DNA from: Micromonospora sp. WMMA1947
GTDB taxonomy: Bacteria > Actinomycetota > Actinomycetes > Mycobacteriales > Micromonosporaceae
Direction: 5' to 3'
Length of the DNA: 64,000 bases
NCBI RefSeq assembly: GCF_027497355.1
Contig: NZ_CP114909.1
Location: forward strand, 434,001 to 498,000
A program made the position numbers and the translations under genes. Under the pieces are notes generated by a model. It was not told the origin of the DNA, searched no databases, and worked only from the letters and a program-made list of their open reading frames with translations. Numbering within the stretch: position 1 is the stretch's first letter; every line of letters starts with the position of its first letter. This document shows, piece after piece, positions 19,112-26,369 of this stretch.

Positions 19112-20053
19112 ATGAGCACCGAAGACGGGACCACCCCACCCGAGCCGGATCCCTACGCCGTCGCCTCCCGGGGCGAGGAGATCCGGCTGCCGAGCTGGAT
19201 GACCGGCGCGGACACGCACGTCCCGCTGACCCGCGCCGAGCGCTTCCGCATGGTCTGGTCCCGGCAGCGCGGCAAGCGCCACGTCGCCTTCGTGGTGGTG
19301 CTCGCCCTGGTGCTGATCGGCGGCACGGCCGTGATCGGCCGGGTCACCGTCGATCGCGTACGGTCCGGCACCGCCGCCGCGGCCTCGGCCTCGGCCAGCC
19401 CGTCTCCGGTTCCGCTCAGCCGGGTGGGCGAGCCGCGCGACCTCTTCGCCGGCACACTCGGCGCGGACTTCGCGATCGGCGCGGCCGGGATCGTCCTGCC
19501 GCAGGCCACGGCGCGACCGCCGTTCACCGCCGGCCAGGTGGCCACGGCACTCGGCCAGGTCCGGGCCGCGCTGATCCAGGCCCGGCTCGACCTGTCCATG
19601 ATCCTCGGCGACACGGAGCCGTTCCTGGCGCTGCTGGCGCCTGCCTCGCGCGCGCAGACGCGTACCGACTTCGAGGACTCGTCGTTCCTCAACTACGCCA
19701 CCCGGATCGGCTCGCAGGACCGCGCCGACGAGATCCGGGTCCGGGGTGAGATGCGCTACCGGGCCGTCACCGGCGACGACGGCCGGCCGATCCTGCGGAT
19801 CACCACCGAGTACGTCTGGATGTACGCGTTCGACGTGCCGCGGACGACGCCGGGCCGGGCCGGAATCGCCACCATCCGCGACCGGGTCGTCTGGGAGGTC
19901 CCCCACCCCGACGGGCTGCCGGCGGCGAAGCGCGGCCTCTGGCTCGTCTCGGCTCAGGCGAGCACGAGCAACGTCGACTGCGCGCGGCTGAGCGCGGGCT
20001 TCTTCGTGGTCGAGCCGTGGATGGGCGGCCCCGGTTCGTTCCAGCCCTGCTGA
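19112..20053 (+). CDS. single-pass membrane protein with extracytoplasmic domain (paralogue B)
   Basis: This 313-residue protein is paralogous to the product at 17697. The cytoplasmic N-terminus contains IRLPSWMTGA, a membrane helix lies at ~55-75 (VAFVVVLALVLIGGTAVIG), and an Ala/Ser/Pro linker leads to an outside domain. Conserved positions include YVWMYAFDVPRTTPG, VWEVPHP, the SNVDC cysteine and a C-terminal cysteine. Its stop is 6 bp from the stop of the convergent MATE gene. No enzymatic motif is visible. I cannot assign a function. Confidence 0.75.
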   Translation: MSTEDGTTPPEPDPYAVASRGEEIRLPSWMTGADTHVPLTRAERFRMVWSRQRGKRHVAFVVVLALVLIGGTAVIGRVTVDRVRSGTAAAASASASPSPVPLSRVGEPRDLFAGTLGADFAIGAAGIVLPQATARPPFTAGQVATALGQVRAALIQARLDLSMILGDTEPFLALLAPASRAQTRTDFEDSSFLNYATRIGSQDRADEIRVRGEMRYRAVTGDDGRPILRITTEYVWMYAFDVPRTTPGRAGIATIRDRVVWEVPHPDGLPAAKRGLWLVSAQASTSNVDCARLSAGFFVVEPWMGGPGSFQPC

Positions 20054-20059
20054 CCGGCG

Positions 20060-21379
20060 TCAGCGCACCGCGCCGGTCACCGCCCACGCGCCCGAACGCA
20101 CCCGCAGCAGCAGGCCGGCCAGCCGCAGCACCACGAACAGCATCAGCCCGGCCCAGATCCCGCCCAGCCCGAGCTCGAACGCGTAGGCCAGCCAGATCGC
20201 CGGCAGGAACCCGCCGAACGCGCACACGATGGTGAGGTTCCGCAGGTAGCGCACGTCGCCCGCGCCGATCAGCACCCCGTCGAGCGCGAACACCACGCCA
20301 CCGATCGGCTGGAGCGCGACGAACCAGGGCCAGGCCGTCATGGCCTGCTCGCGTACCTGCGGATCGGAGCTGAACCACGACGGCACCACGCCGGCGCCAG
20401 CGGCGATGAGCACCGCGAAGGCCACGCCGCACAGCCCGCCGAGCAGCGCGACGCGGCGGGCCAGGAACCGCGCGCCGGCCGCGTCGCCGGCGCCGAGCGC
20501 GGCGCCGACGAGCGACTGCGCGGCGATGGCCAGGGCGTCGAGCACCAGCACCGTGAAGAACCACAGTTGCAGGGCGATCTGGTGCGCGCCGACCGCGGCG
20601 GCGCCGAACCGGGCCGCTACCGCTGTCGCGGACAGGAAGCTGGCCTGGAACGCGACACCACGCACGAGCAGGTCCCGGCTCAGCACGAGCTGCTGGCCGA
20701 TCACCCGGGGCCGGGGCCGCAGCGAGACCCGCTCGCGCACCAGCGCGCCCGCGAACAGGACGCCGGAGAGCGTCTGCGCGATCGCGTTCGCCACCGCCGA
20801 GCCGACCAGGCCGAGCCCGGCCGGATAGACCAGCAGCGGGCAGAGCACCGCGGAGAGCAGGTTGGGGCCGAGCACGAACAGCAGCGGGCGGCGGGTGTCC
20901 TGGATGCCGCGCAGCCAGCCGTTGCCGGCGGCGGCGAGCAGCAGTCCGGGCGCGCCGAGCGCCGCGACCCGCAGCCATCCGGCGGCGGCGTCGGCCACCT
21001 CGCCGTGGCCGCCGACGAGGGTACGCGCCAGCGCGCCCCCGCCGATGCCGATGGCGACCGCCACCAGCACTCCGGTGGCCAGCGCGAGCCAGGACGCCTG
21101 CACGCCCTCGGCAACCGCGGCGGCCCGGTCCCCCGCTCCGAAGCGGCGGGCCGAGCGGCCCGTGGTGCCGTACGCGACCACGGTGCCGACCCAGGCGGTG
21201 AGCGTCATGACCGTGCCGCCGACCGCGAGCGCGGCCAGCGGCACCCGGCCCAGGTGACCGACCACGGCGGTGTCGACGAGGACGTACAGCGGCTCGGCGG
21301 CCAGCACCACGAGGGCGGGCAGCGCGAGTGCGGCGATCCGCCGCGGCGAGGCGGTGACGGGGGTGGCGGTGGTGCTCAT
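20060..21379 (-). CDS. MATE/DinF family multidrug efflux transporter
   Basis: This 439-residue transporter has about twelve hydrophobic helices and the MATE repeats PLYVLVDTAVVGHLG and QIALQLWFFTVLVLDALAIA. The closest well-known type is DinF, a Na+/H+ coupled antiporter of cationic or toxic compounds. The ATG at 21379 is preferred over one 18 nt upstream because AGGA lies 9 nt before it. The gene stands alone between the P-loop gene and the convergent membrane protein. Substrates are unknown. Confidence 0.92.
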   Translation of the reverse strand: MSTTATPVTASPRRIAALALPALVVLAAEPLYVLVDTAVVGHLGRVPLAALAVGGTVMTLTAWVGTVVAYGTTGRSARRFGAGDRAAAVAEGVQASWLALATGVLVAVAIGIGGGALARTLVGGHGEVADAAAGWLRVAALGAPGLLLAAAGNGWLRGIQDTRRPLLFVLGPNLLSAVLCPLLVYPAGLGLVGSAVANAIAQTLSGVLFAGALVRERVSLRPRPRVIGQQLVLSRDLLVRGVAFQASFLSATAVAARFGAAAVGAHQIALQLWFFTVLVLDALAIAAQSLVGAALGAGDAAGARFLARRVALLGGLCGVAFAVLIAAGAGVVPSWFSSDPQVREQAMTAWPWFVALQPIGGVVFALDGVLIGAGDVRYLRNLTIVCAFGGFLPAIWLAYAFELGLGGIWAGLMLFVVLRLAGLLLRVRSGAWAVTGAVR

Positions 21380-21426
21380 CGCCGCCGATCCTGGCATGCG
21401 CCCAGTAAGGTCCGCAAGGCAGGGGG

Positions 21427-21936
21427 CTACTTACCCACACCGGCCAGGAAGCGGGCCGTGTCACGCCGCCCGCGCAGGCGGCGCACCGGCAGTGCCGGGG
21501 CGTGCTCGGCGAGCGCGGCGAAGACCCGGGGCCGGGAGTCACGGGGGTAGCGCCAGACGGAGGGCAGGAAGTCGAGATCGAGCCGCTCCGGGCAGCCCTC
21601 GGGCCGGTCGGGGCGGGGCGCCGCGCGATGTGCCCACCGGCGGCGGACGATCCGGACCAGGCAACGCGGCCGGGAGGTGTCGCAGAGCACCAGCAGGTCG
21701 GCGCGGGGCAACCGCAGGTCGAGGGTGCTCGCGTAGTTGCCGTCCATCACCCAGGCCGGGCGGGCGGCGAGCGCTGCCACCTCGGCGCGGAAGTCAGCCG
21801 GGGCCGACGCGGTCCAGCCGGGGCGCCAGTAGTGCCGGTCGAGGTGGATCAGGGGGAGGTCGAGTCGCCGGGCCAGTTCACCGGCGAGCGTGCTCTTGCC
21901 GGCGCCGGAGCTGCCGACCACGAGGATGCGTCGCAC
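21427..21936 (-). CDS. P-loop kinase-like protein (adenylate kinase/topology modulation family)
   Basis: The 169-residue protein has the Walker A motif GSSGAGKST near the N-terminus. The family segments LPLIHLDRHYWRPGW and PAWVMDGNYASTLDLR, then RADLLVLCD, follow. These are typical of the FlaR/topology-modulation-like P-loop proteins that resemble small kinases. The substrate is not known. TACCGT (21943-21948) ends 6 nt before the GTG, implying a leaderless message. It precedes the MATE gene by 47 bp on the same strand. Confidence 0.85.
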   Translation of the reverse strand: MRRILVVGSSGAGKSTLAGELARRLDLPLIHLDRHYWRPGWTASAPADFRAEVAALAARPAWVMDGNYASTLDLRLPRADLLVLCDTSRPRCLVRIVRRRWAHRAAPRPDRPEGCPERLDLDFLPSVWRYPRDSRPRVFAALAEHAPALPVRRLRGRRDTARFLAGVGK

Positions 21937-22034
21937 CGGGCGACGGTAGCGCGGAAGCGGGTTCCCGCGCGGCGGTGACGCCGGCGCCGGGCTGCGGGTG
22001 CGGCCCGGCCGGCGTCACCGCCGGACGGCGTACG

Positions 22035-22133
22035 TCACTGACGGGTGTCCATCGAGGTCTGCAGCGCGCGGCGCATCTGCTCGCGCGCCTCGTCGGTGGT
22101 GGTCTCGGTCTGCGGCTTGCGCTTGCTGGGCAT
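22035..22133 (-). CDS. small 32-residue protein
   Basis: A 33-codon ORF begins with ATG and ends with TGA. The product is hydrophilic, basic at the N-terminus (MPSKRKPQTETTTDE) and helical with heptad-like spacing afterwards (AREQMRRALQTSMDT). The Shine-Dalgarno GGAAGGA lies 7 nt upstream of the ATG, which supports real translation. I do not recognise the family. Codon third positions are G/C as in neighbouring genes. It lies alone between the P-loop gene and a 335-bp spacer. Confidence 0.6.
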   Translation of the reverse strand: MPSKRKPQTETTTDEAREQMRRALQTSMDTRQ

Positions 22134-22468
22134 CTGAGGTCCTTCCAGGGTGCGGACCACCGGGACGTGGCGGTCCTACGGGCGCCCGGCGCTCCGGATC
22201 GGCGCGACGACTGATCGCGCCGCGACCGGAAGTCGTCGGCGGCTGAGCGCCCGGCAGCGGTCCGGGATCACCGGAGCGGCTCGCCTGGCAGCGGGAGCCC
22301 GGGTCGGTCCGACCCTGGAGGGAGGCGACGCCGGGTGCGGCACCACCGCCCGTGACCAGCGCCGCGAAGCGCCGGTCCCGCACCCAAATTAACGTTCACT
22401 TTCCAGATACTGCCCACAGTTCCCGAAATGCGGAAGATCAACCTCGTCGTCCCGGCCCGGCGGGGCGG
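22134..22468. other. 335-bp intergenic stretch
   Basis: No gene is supported here. It holds the ribosome site and presumed promoter of the 32-residue ORF and a 7-bp hairpin with a 7-nt loop (22201-22221). It also has a locally A/T-richer patch around 22385-22440, which is unusual for this window and may include the 3' end region of the small membrane gene. Confidence 0.5.
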
Positions 22469-22681
22469 TCAGCGGGCCAGGAAGTGCCAGCCCAGCCACC
22501 ACCAGAAACCGAACAGCCCGATCCGGCCGACCGGCACCGGGCCCACCTCGTACCGCATCACGAACGCGCAGACGTCGGCCAGCGACGGGATCCGCGAGCC
22601 CTCCCGGCGCGCGGCCCACTCGACGACGGCGAACAGCACGATCGAGACTCCGAACCCGCCGATCGCCAGTGCCCGCATCAT
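22469..22681 (-). CDS. small two-helix membrane protein (DUF6186-like)
   Basis: This 70-residue protein has two membrane segments, one at the N-terminus (ALAIGGFGVSIVLFAVVEW) and one at the C-terminus (GLFGFWWWLGWHFLAR). The end WLGWHFLAR recalls small actinobacterial DUF6186 proteins, an assignment from memory that is not certain. The ATG overlaps the stop of the upstream gene by 4 bp (ATGA), so translation is probably coupled. The function is unknown. Confidence 0.7.
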   Translation of the reverse strand: MMRALAIGGFGVSIVLFAVVEWAARREGSRIPSLADVCAFVMRYEVGPVPVGRIGLFGFWWWLGWHFLAR

Positions 22682-23085
22682 CGGCGCACCAGTCCCCAGA
22701 ACGCGGACAGCCACGCGAACCAGGCCGCCGAACGGACCAGGTTGTCCTCCAGCAGCGGATCGGCCAGCCGGGAGAGGGTGGGGAAGTCGTCGCCCGCCGC
22801 CGCCACGAACGTCGCCCCCTCGAAGACCCCGAAGACGGTCACCGGGACCAGCCACCACAGCGCGACCGACGGCAGCCGGCGCGGCGCCGGACGCCGGGGC
22901 ACCCGGTTGCTCAGGCCGACCCAGATCAACCCCCCGCCGGTGGTGAGGATGTAGAGGTTCGCCGCGGTCGAGAAGGACGGCATCTGCCCCCCGACCAGGG
23001 ACAGGCAGATCAGCACCGGCACGGAGACGACCGGCCGGTCCCAGGCCCGGGGCGCCTCGACGGTGAGCTCACGGGGATGATCCAT
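22678..23085 (-). CDS. four-helix membrane protein of unknown function
   Basis: The 135-residue protein has four hydrophobic segments (VVSVPVLICLSLVGG, ANLYILTTGGGLIWVGL, ALWWLVPVTVFGVFEGATF, AAWFAWLSAFWGLV). The ATG at 23085 is preferred, as upstream residues look non-coding. It forms a two-gene operon with the overlapping 70-residue membrane gene. It lies downstream of nrnA, 143 bp away. No family is recognised with confidence. Confidence 0.7.
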   Translation of the reverse strand: MDHPRELTVEAPRAWDRPVVSVPVLICLSLVGGQMPSFSTAANLYILTTGGGLIWVGLSNRVPRRPAPRRLPSVALWWLVPVTVFGVFEGATFVAAAGDDFPTLSRLADPLLEDNLVRSAAWFAWLSAFWGLVRR

Positions 23086-23228
23086 CACCCGATTGTCCCC
23101 AGCGTCACGGACGGCGGAAAGCCCGGCACGCGTCGTGATCCCCGGAAATGCCGCCGATCGGCTCACACTTCAGATCGCCGCCGCACCTCGGCGCGGCAGA
23201 AATATCGGGGCAATTCCAGCCCGAAGGG

Positions 23229-24245
23229 CTAGAGCGTGCCGGTGGCCAGCTCGGCGCGGATCCGCCCGACCACCTCGTCGAGGGATCCCCGCCCGGTGAA
23301 GCCGGCCGCGAACCGGTGCCCGCCGCCGCCGAGCGCCACCGCCACCCGGCTCACGTCCACCGCGCCCTTGCTGCGCAGCGACACCGCCCACTCGGCCTCG
23401 CCGGCCTGCTTCACCACACAGCTCACGTCCGCCTCGGCGGTGCAGCGCACCGAGTCGATGAGCGCCTCCAGCACGTACGCGGGCTGCTCGTGGCGGATCA
23501 GGTCGTCGCGGGTCGCGTACGTCCAGACGAGGCCGTGCCCGGCGGCGGCCGCCGGTTCCAGCGTGGCCCGGCCGAGCACCTCGCCGAAGAGGCGGACGGC
23601 ACCGAACGGGCGGGTGTCGAAGATCCGCCGGGAGATGTCCCCGGGCCGGATGCCGGTGGCCACCAGGCGCGCTGCCGTCTCGTGCACGGCCGGGGTGGTC
23701 GCCTCGAAGCGGAACGAGCCGGTGTCCGTGGTGAGCGCGACGTACAGCCCGGTCGCCATCTCCGCGTCCAGCATCACGCCGAGCCGGTCCAGCAGCTCCA
23801 GCGCGACCACGGAGGTCGCGGCGGCGTGCGGGTCGACCAGATTGATCCGGCCGAACCCGCTGTTCGAGGCGTGGTGGTCGAGCACGAGCGACGTGCCCGC
23901 CGTGTCCAGCCGGTCGACCAGGTCGCCCAGCCGGGACTCGCTCGCCGCGTCGAAGCAGATCACCAGGTCCGGAGCCGGGTACGCGTCGTCCTGCGGCACC
24001 AGCAGATCCATGCCGGGCATCCACCGGAACGGCTCGGGCACCTCCGGCGGGCCGGGGAAGGTGGCCTGGAGATCGCGGACACCGAGCCGGCGCAGGCCCA
24101 GCCCGAAGCCGAGCATGCTGCCCAGCGCGTCCCCGTCCGGGTTCACGTGGCAGATCAGCAGCACCCGCGCGCCGGCGGGAAGGTCGCGTACCGCCGCGAC
24201 GGCGGACGCCCACGCGGTCTCGGTGGGCCCGGCGGCCTCGGTCAC
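23229..24245 (-). CDS. nrnA: DHH/DHHA1 phosphoesterase, nanoRNase/PAP phosphatase
   Basis: NrnA-type enzymes degrade 2-5 nt RNAs and pAp (3'-phosphoadenosine phosphate); some also hydrolyse cyclic dinucleotide products. The 338-residue protein has the DHH motif set: HVNPDGDALGS, DAASESRLGD, and VLDHHASNSGFG (DHH). The C-terminal DHHA1 domain carries GGGGHRFAAGF. The GTG start overlaps the rbfA stop by 4 bp (GTGA), a coupled pair also seen in other actinobacteria. Confidence 0.94.
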   Translation of the reverse strand: MTEAAGPTETAWASAVAAVRDLPAGARVLLICHVNPDGDALGSMLGFGLGLRRLGVRDLQATFPGPPEVPEPFRWMPGMDLLVPQDDAYPAPDLVICFDAASESRLGDLVDRLDTAGTSLVLDHHASNSGFGRINLVDPHAAATSVVALELLDRLGVMLDAEMATGLYVALTTDTGSFRFEATTPAVHETAARLVATGIRPGDISRRIFDTRPFGAVRLFGEVLGRATLEPAAAAGHGLVWTYATRDDLIRHEQPAYVLEALIDSVRCTAEADVSCVVKQAGEAEWAVSLRSKGAVDVSRVAVALGGGGHRFAAGFTGRGSLDEVVGRIRAELATGTL

Positions 24246-24727
24246 CGGCGGTCGCCGGCGCGCGGCTCGTCGTCGTCCTCGTCCTCGTTGTCGGCGGAGG
24301 CGTCCTCGTCGTCCTCGACCCGGTACGGCTGGGCCTCGCCCGCGTACGAGGCCTTCGCGGCCAGCCGCTGCACCTCGGCGTCGGCGGTACGCGCGGCGGC
24401 CAGCAGGTCGTCGATGTGCTTGACCTGGTCCTGCACGTCGTCGAGGACGAAGGTGAGCGTCGGCGAGTGCCGCAGCCCGAGCGCCTTGCCGACGGTGCTG
24501 CGCAGCATGCCCTTGGCGCTCTCCAGCGCGGCGGCGGTGCTCGCCTGGGCCGCCGCGTCTCCGAGCACCGTGTAGAAGACGGTGGCGTCGCGCAGGTCGG
24601 CGGTGATCCGGGCGTCGGTGATCGTGATCATGCCGAGCCGGGGGTCCTTGATCTGGCTGCGCACCACCGACGCGACGAGTTCCCGGATGCGCTCCGCGTG
24701 CCGGCGAACCTTTGCCTGATCCGTCAT
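24242..24727 (-). CDS. rbfA: 30S ribosome-binding factor A
   Basis: RbfA helps mature the 16S rRNA 5' end during 30S assembly. The protein is 161 residues. The core region AERIRELVASVVRSQIKDPR and the KH-like motif ATVFYTVLGD are present, and the C-terminus is extended by an acidic, disordered tail (EDDEDASADNEDEDDDEP). The ATG at 24727 has GGAGG upstream; the longer frame does not fit the family. Its stop overlaps the nrnA start. Confidence 0.96.
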   Translation of the reverse strand: MTDQAKVRRHAERIRELVASVVRSQIKDPRLGMITITDARITADLRDATVFYTVLGDAAAQASTAAALESAKGMLRSTVGKALGLRHSPTLTFVLDDVQDQVKHIDDLLAAARTADAEVQRLAAKASYAGEAQPYRVEDDEDASADNEDEDDDEPRAGDRR

Positions 24728-24908
24728 GTCCCCCACCTCCGGGATCACCTGTACCCATGACGACGCCGGATCATCATGCGACCCGGGCCGTCGGCCGGAG
24801 ACGGCGGGCGCGTGGGCGCCGCCGGGTCCGACCGCCCAACGCTGAAGAACACTACCCGCGCCCGGCCGGGCGTCGCGCGGCACGGCCGGAGTGCGGCGCG
24901 ACGCGCCG

Positions 24909-25202
24909 TCAGTCGTCCGCGCCGTGCAGGCGACGGCGTACCGACAGCAGCTCGGTCTCCGGACGGGCGGCGACCAGCCGCTCACAGGAGTCGAGCACCT
25001 CGCGGACGTGAGCCGGCTCGGCGGCCACCACCGCCACCCCGATCTCGGCCCGGCCGTGCAGGTCCAGCGCCCCCACCTCGGCGGCGGAGACCTCGAACTT
25101 GCGCAGCGCGGCGACGATCGGCCGGACGTAGGACCGCTTGGCCTTCAGGGACCGGGAGTCACCCGGGAGCAACAGGTCGAACAGTGCGGTTCCGGTATAC
25201 AC
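24909..25202 (-). CDS. ylxP: DUF503/YlxP family protein
   Basis: The 97-residue protein matches YlxP (DUF503), a small protein usually encoded between infB and rbfA in Gram-positives. It is thought to bind RNA or ribosomes, but its role is not settled. The family pattern LLLPGDSRSLKAKRSYVRPI and FEVSAAEVG is clear. TACCGT (25211-25216) ends 8 nt before the GTG at 25202, which I chose. It lies between the TRM11-like gene and rbfA. Confidence 0.9.
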   Translation of the reverse strand: MYTGTALFDLLLPGDSRSLKAKRSYVRPIVAALRKFEVSAAEVGALDLHGRAEIGVAVVAAEPAHVREVLDSCERLVAARPETELLSVRRRLHGADD

Positions 25203-25243
25203 GGCGAGCAACGGTACGCCGGGCGGCCCGGACCGGCACGCGA

Positions 25244-26287
25244 TTAAGGCGCGACCGCCACCAGCACGTCCCGCTCGATCGCCTGGTCGACCCGGTGCGC
25301 GAAGTCGCCGAAGCCGGGACCGTCGAGCACCCGCAGCCCCGCGTCGGTCAGCACCGCCTCCGCCTGCGCCCGCGGCGCGACGTGCGTGTTCCAGGACAGC
25401 CCGATCGCGCCACCCGGGCGCAGCAGCTCCCGCCACACCGGCACGGCGGCGGTGAGCAGCTCCAGCGGGCTGCGGGACAACCCCTGGCCGGTACGGCTGC
25501 CGTGCGCCACCCCGTACGGCGCGTCGGTGACGATCACGTCCGCGCAGCGGGCGCGCAACGCCTCGCGGGCCCGGGTGGTGTCGGTGTTGAGCACGGTGAC
25601 GCGCTGGGTGGCCCCGGCCCGGTGCTCGTCCCGCGACGGTGCGACGACGGCCTCGAAGCGGCGGGCGACGAGCTTGCGGTCCCGGCGCACCGACGTCGAC
25701 TCGGCGGTGTGCTTGAGGCGCTTGCGGCGCAGCCAGGTACGCAGGAACGCCGCGTACGCCTCCACGTCCTGACTGTCACGCTCGATGCCGATGCCGTCGT
25801 AGCCGTACATCAGCGCCTGGTTGAGCGTGGTGCCCCGGCCGCAGAGCGGGTCCAGCACCACCACCGGCCCGTCCAGCATCCGCGGCGCGGCGGCGGAGGC
25901 GAGCACCGTGACGTTGAGCAGCAGCCGGGTGAACTGCTCGTTGGTCTTGCCGGCGTACTTCGGGATGGTGATCAGGTCGGAGTCGTACCGGGCCAGCGGG
26001 CGCAGCGGCACCGGCCGCAACAGGTCGTCACCGACCCGTTCGAACAACGCGTACGCCGCCGACAGGTTCGCCAGGTGGGCCAGGTCCCGCTCGCCCAGCC
26101 CGGGCTCGGCGGTGGCGAACGTCAGGTACTCCACCCCGCCGATCCTCGTCACCTCCGCGTCGCCCGGTGCCACGCCCAGTACGCCGGAACCGGCGAACAC
26201 GGCCAGTTCGGCACACGCGAGACGGGCCGCCGCGTCGGCGTAGACGCGGTTGGCGGAGGGGGCGAGGAGCAGCGCGTACCGGATCAC
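25244..26287 (-). CDS. TRM11/THUMP-type SAM-dependent RNA methyltransferase-like protein
   Basis: This 347-residue protein carries a Rossmann methyltransferase domain with motif I DPLCGRGTTLNQAL and motif IV VTDAPYGVAHG (D-A-P-Y, like the N2-guanine tRNA methyltransferase TRM11 and related enzymes). The ~150-residue N-terminal part has no THUMP motif that I can read with certainty. It is inserted between infB and ylxP-rbfA, just past the infB terminator. A tRNA substrate is inferred from similarity and location, not shown. Confidence 0.82.
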   Translation of the reverse strand: MIRYALLLAPSANRVYADAAARLACAELAVFAGSGVLGVAPGDAEVTRIGGVEYLTFATAEPGLGERDLAHLANLSAAYALFERVGDDLLRPVPLRPLARYDSDLITIPKYAGKTNEQFTRLLLNVTVLASAAAPRMLDGPVVVLDPLCGRGTTLNQALMYGYDGIGIERDSQDVEAYAAFLRTWLRRKRLKHTAESTSVRRDRKLVARRFEAVVAPSRDEHRAGATQRVTVLNTDTTRAREALRARCADVIVTDAPYGVAHGSRTGQGLSRSPLELLTAAVPVWRELLRPGGAIGLSWNTHVAPRAQAEAVLTDAGLRVLDGPGFGDFAHRVDQAIERDVLVAVAP

Positions 26288-26320
26288 GCCGGAAATTGTC
26301 GCAGCCTGCGGAAACGGCGA

Positions 26321-26346
26321 CGGCCGGGGCCCGAAGGCCCCGGCCG
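26321..26346 (-). terminator. hairpin terminator after infB
   Basis: A perfect 11-bp stem (cggccggggcc/ggccccggccg) closes on a 4-nt loop (CGAA on the plus strand, TTCG in the RNA, a very stable tetraloop), 23 bp past the infB stop. It separates infB from the methyltransferase gene. Confidence 0.88.
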
Positions 26347-26369
26347 TCGACCGGTCGTACGCGTGGTTG

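Noticed and set aside
23085..23166. N-terminal extension of the four-helix membrane protein
   Set aside because: The extra residues are polar and lie in the spacer next to nrnA; a nearer ATG gives a normal membrane protein start.
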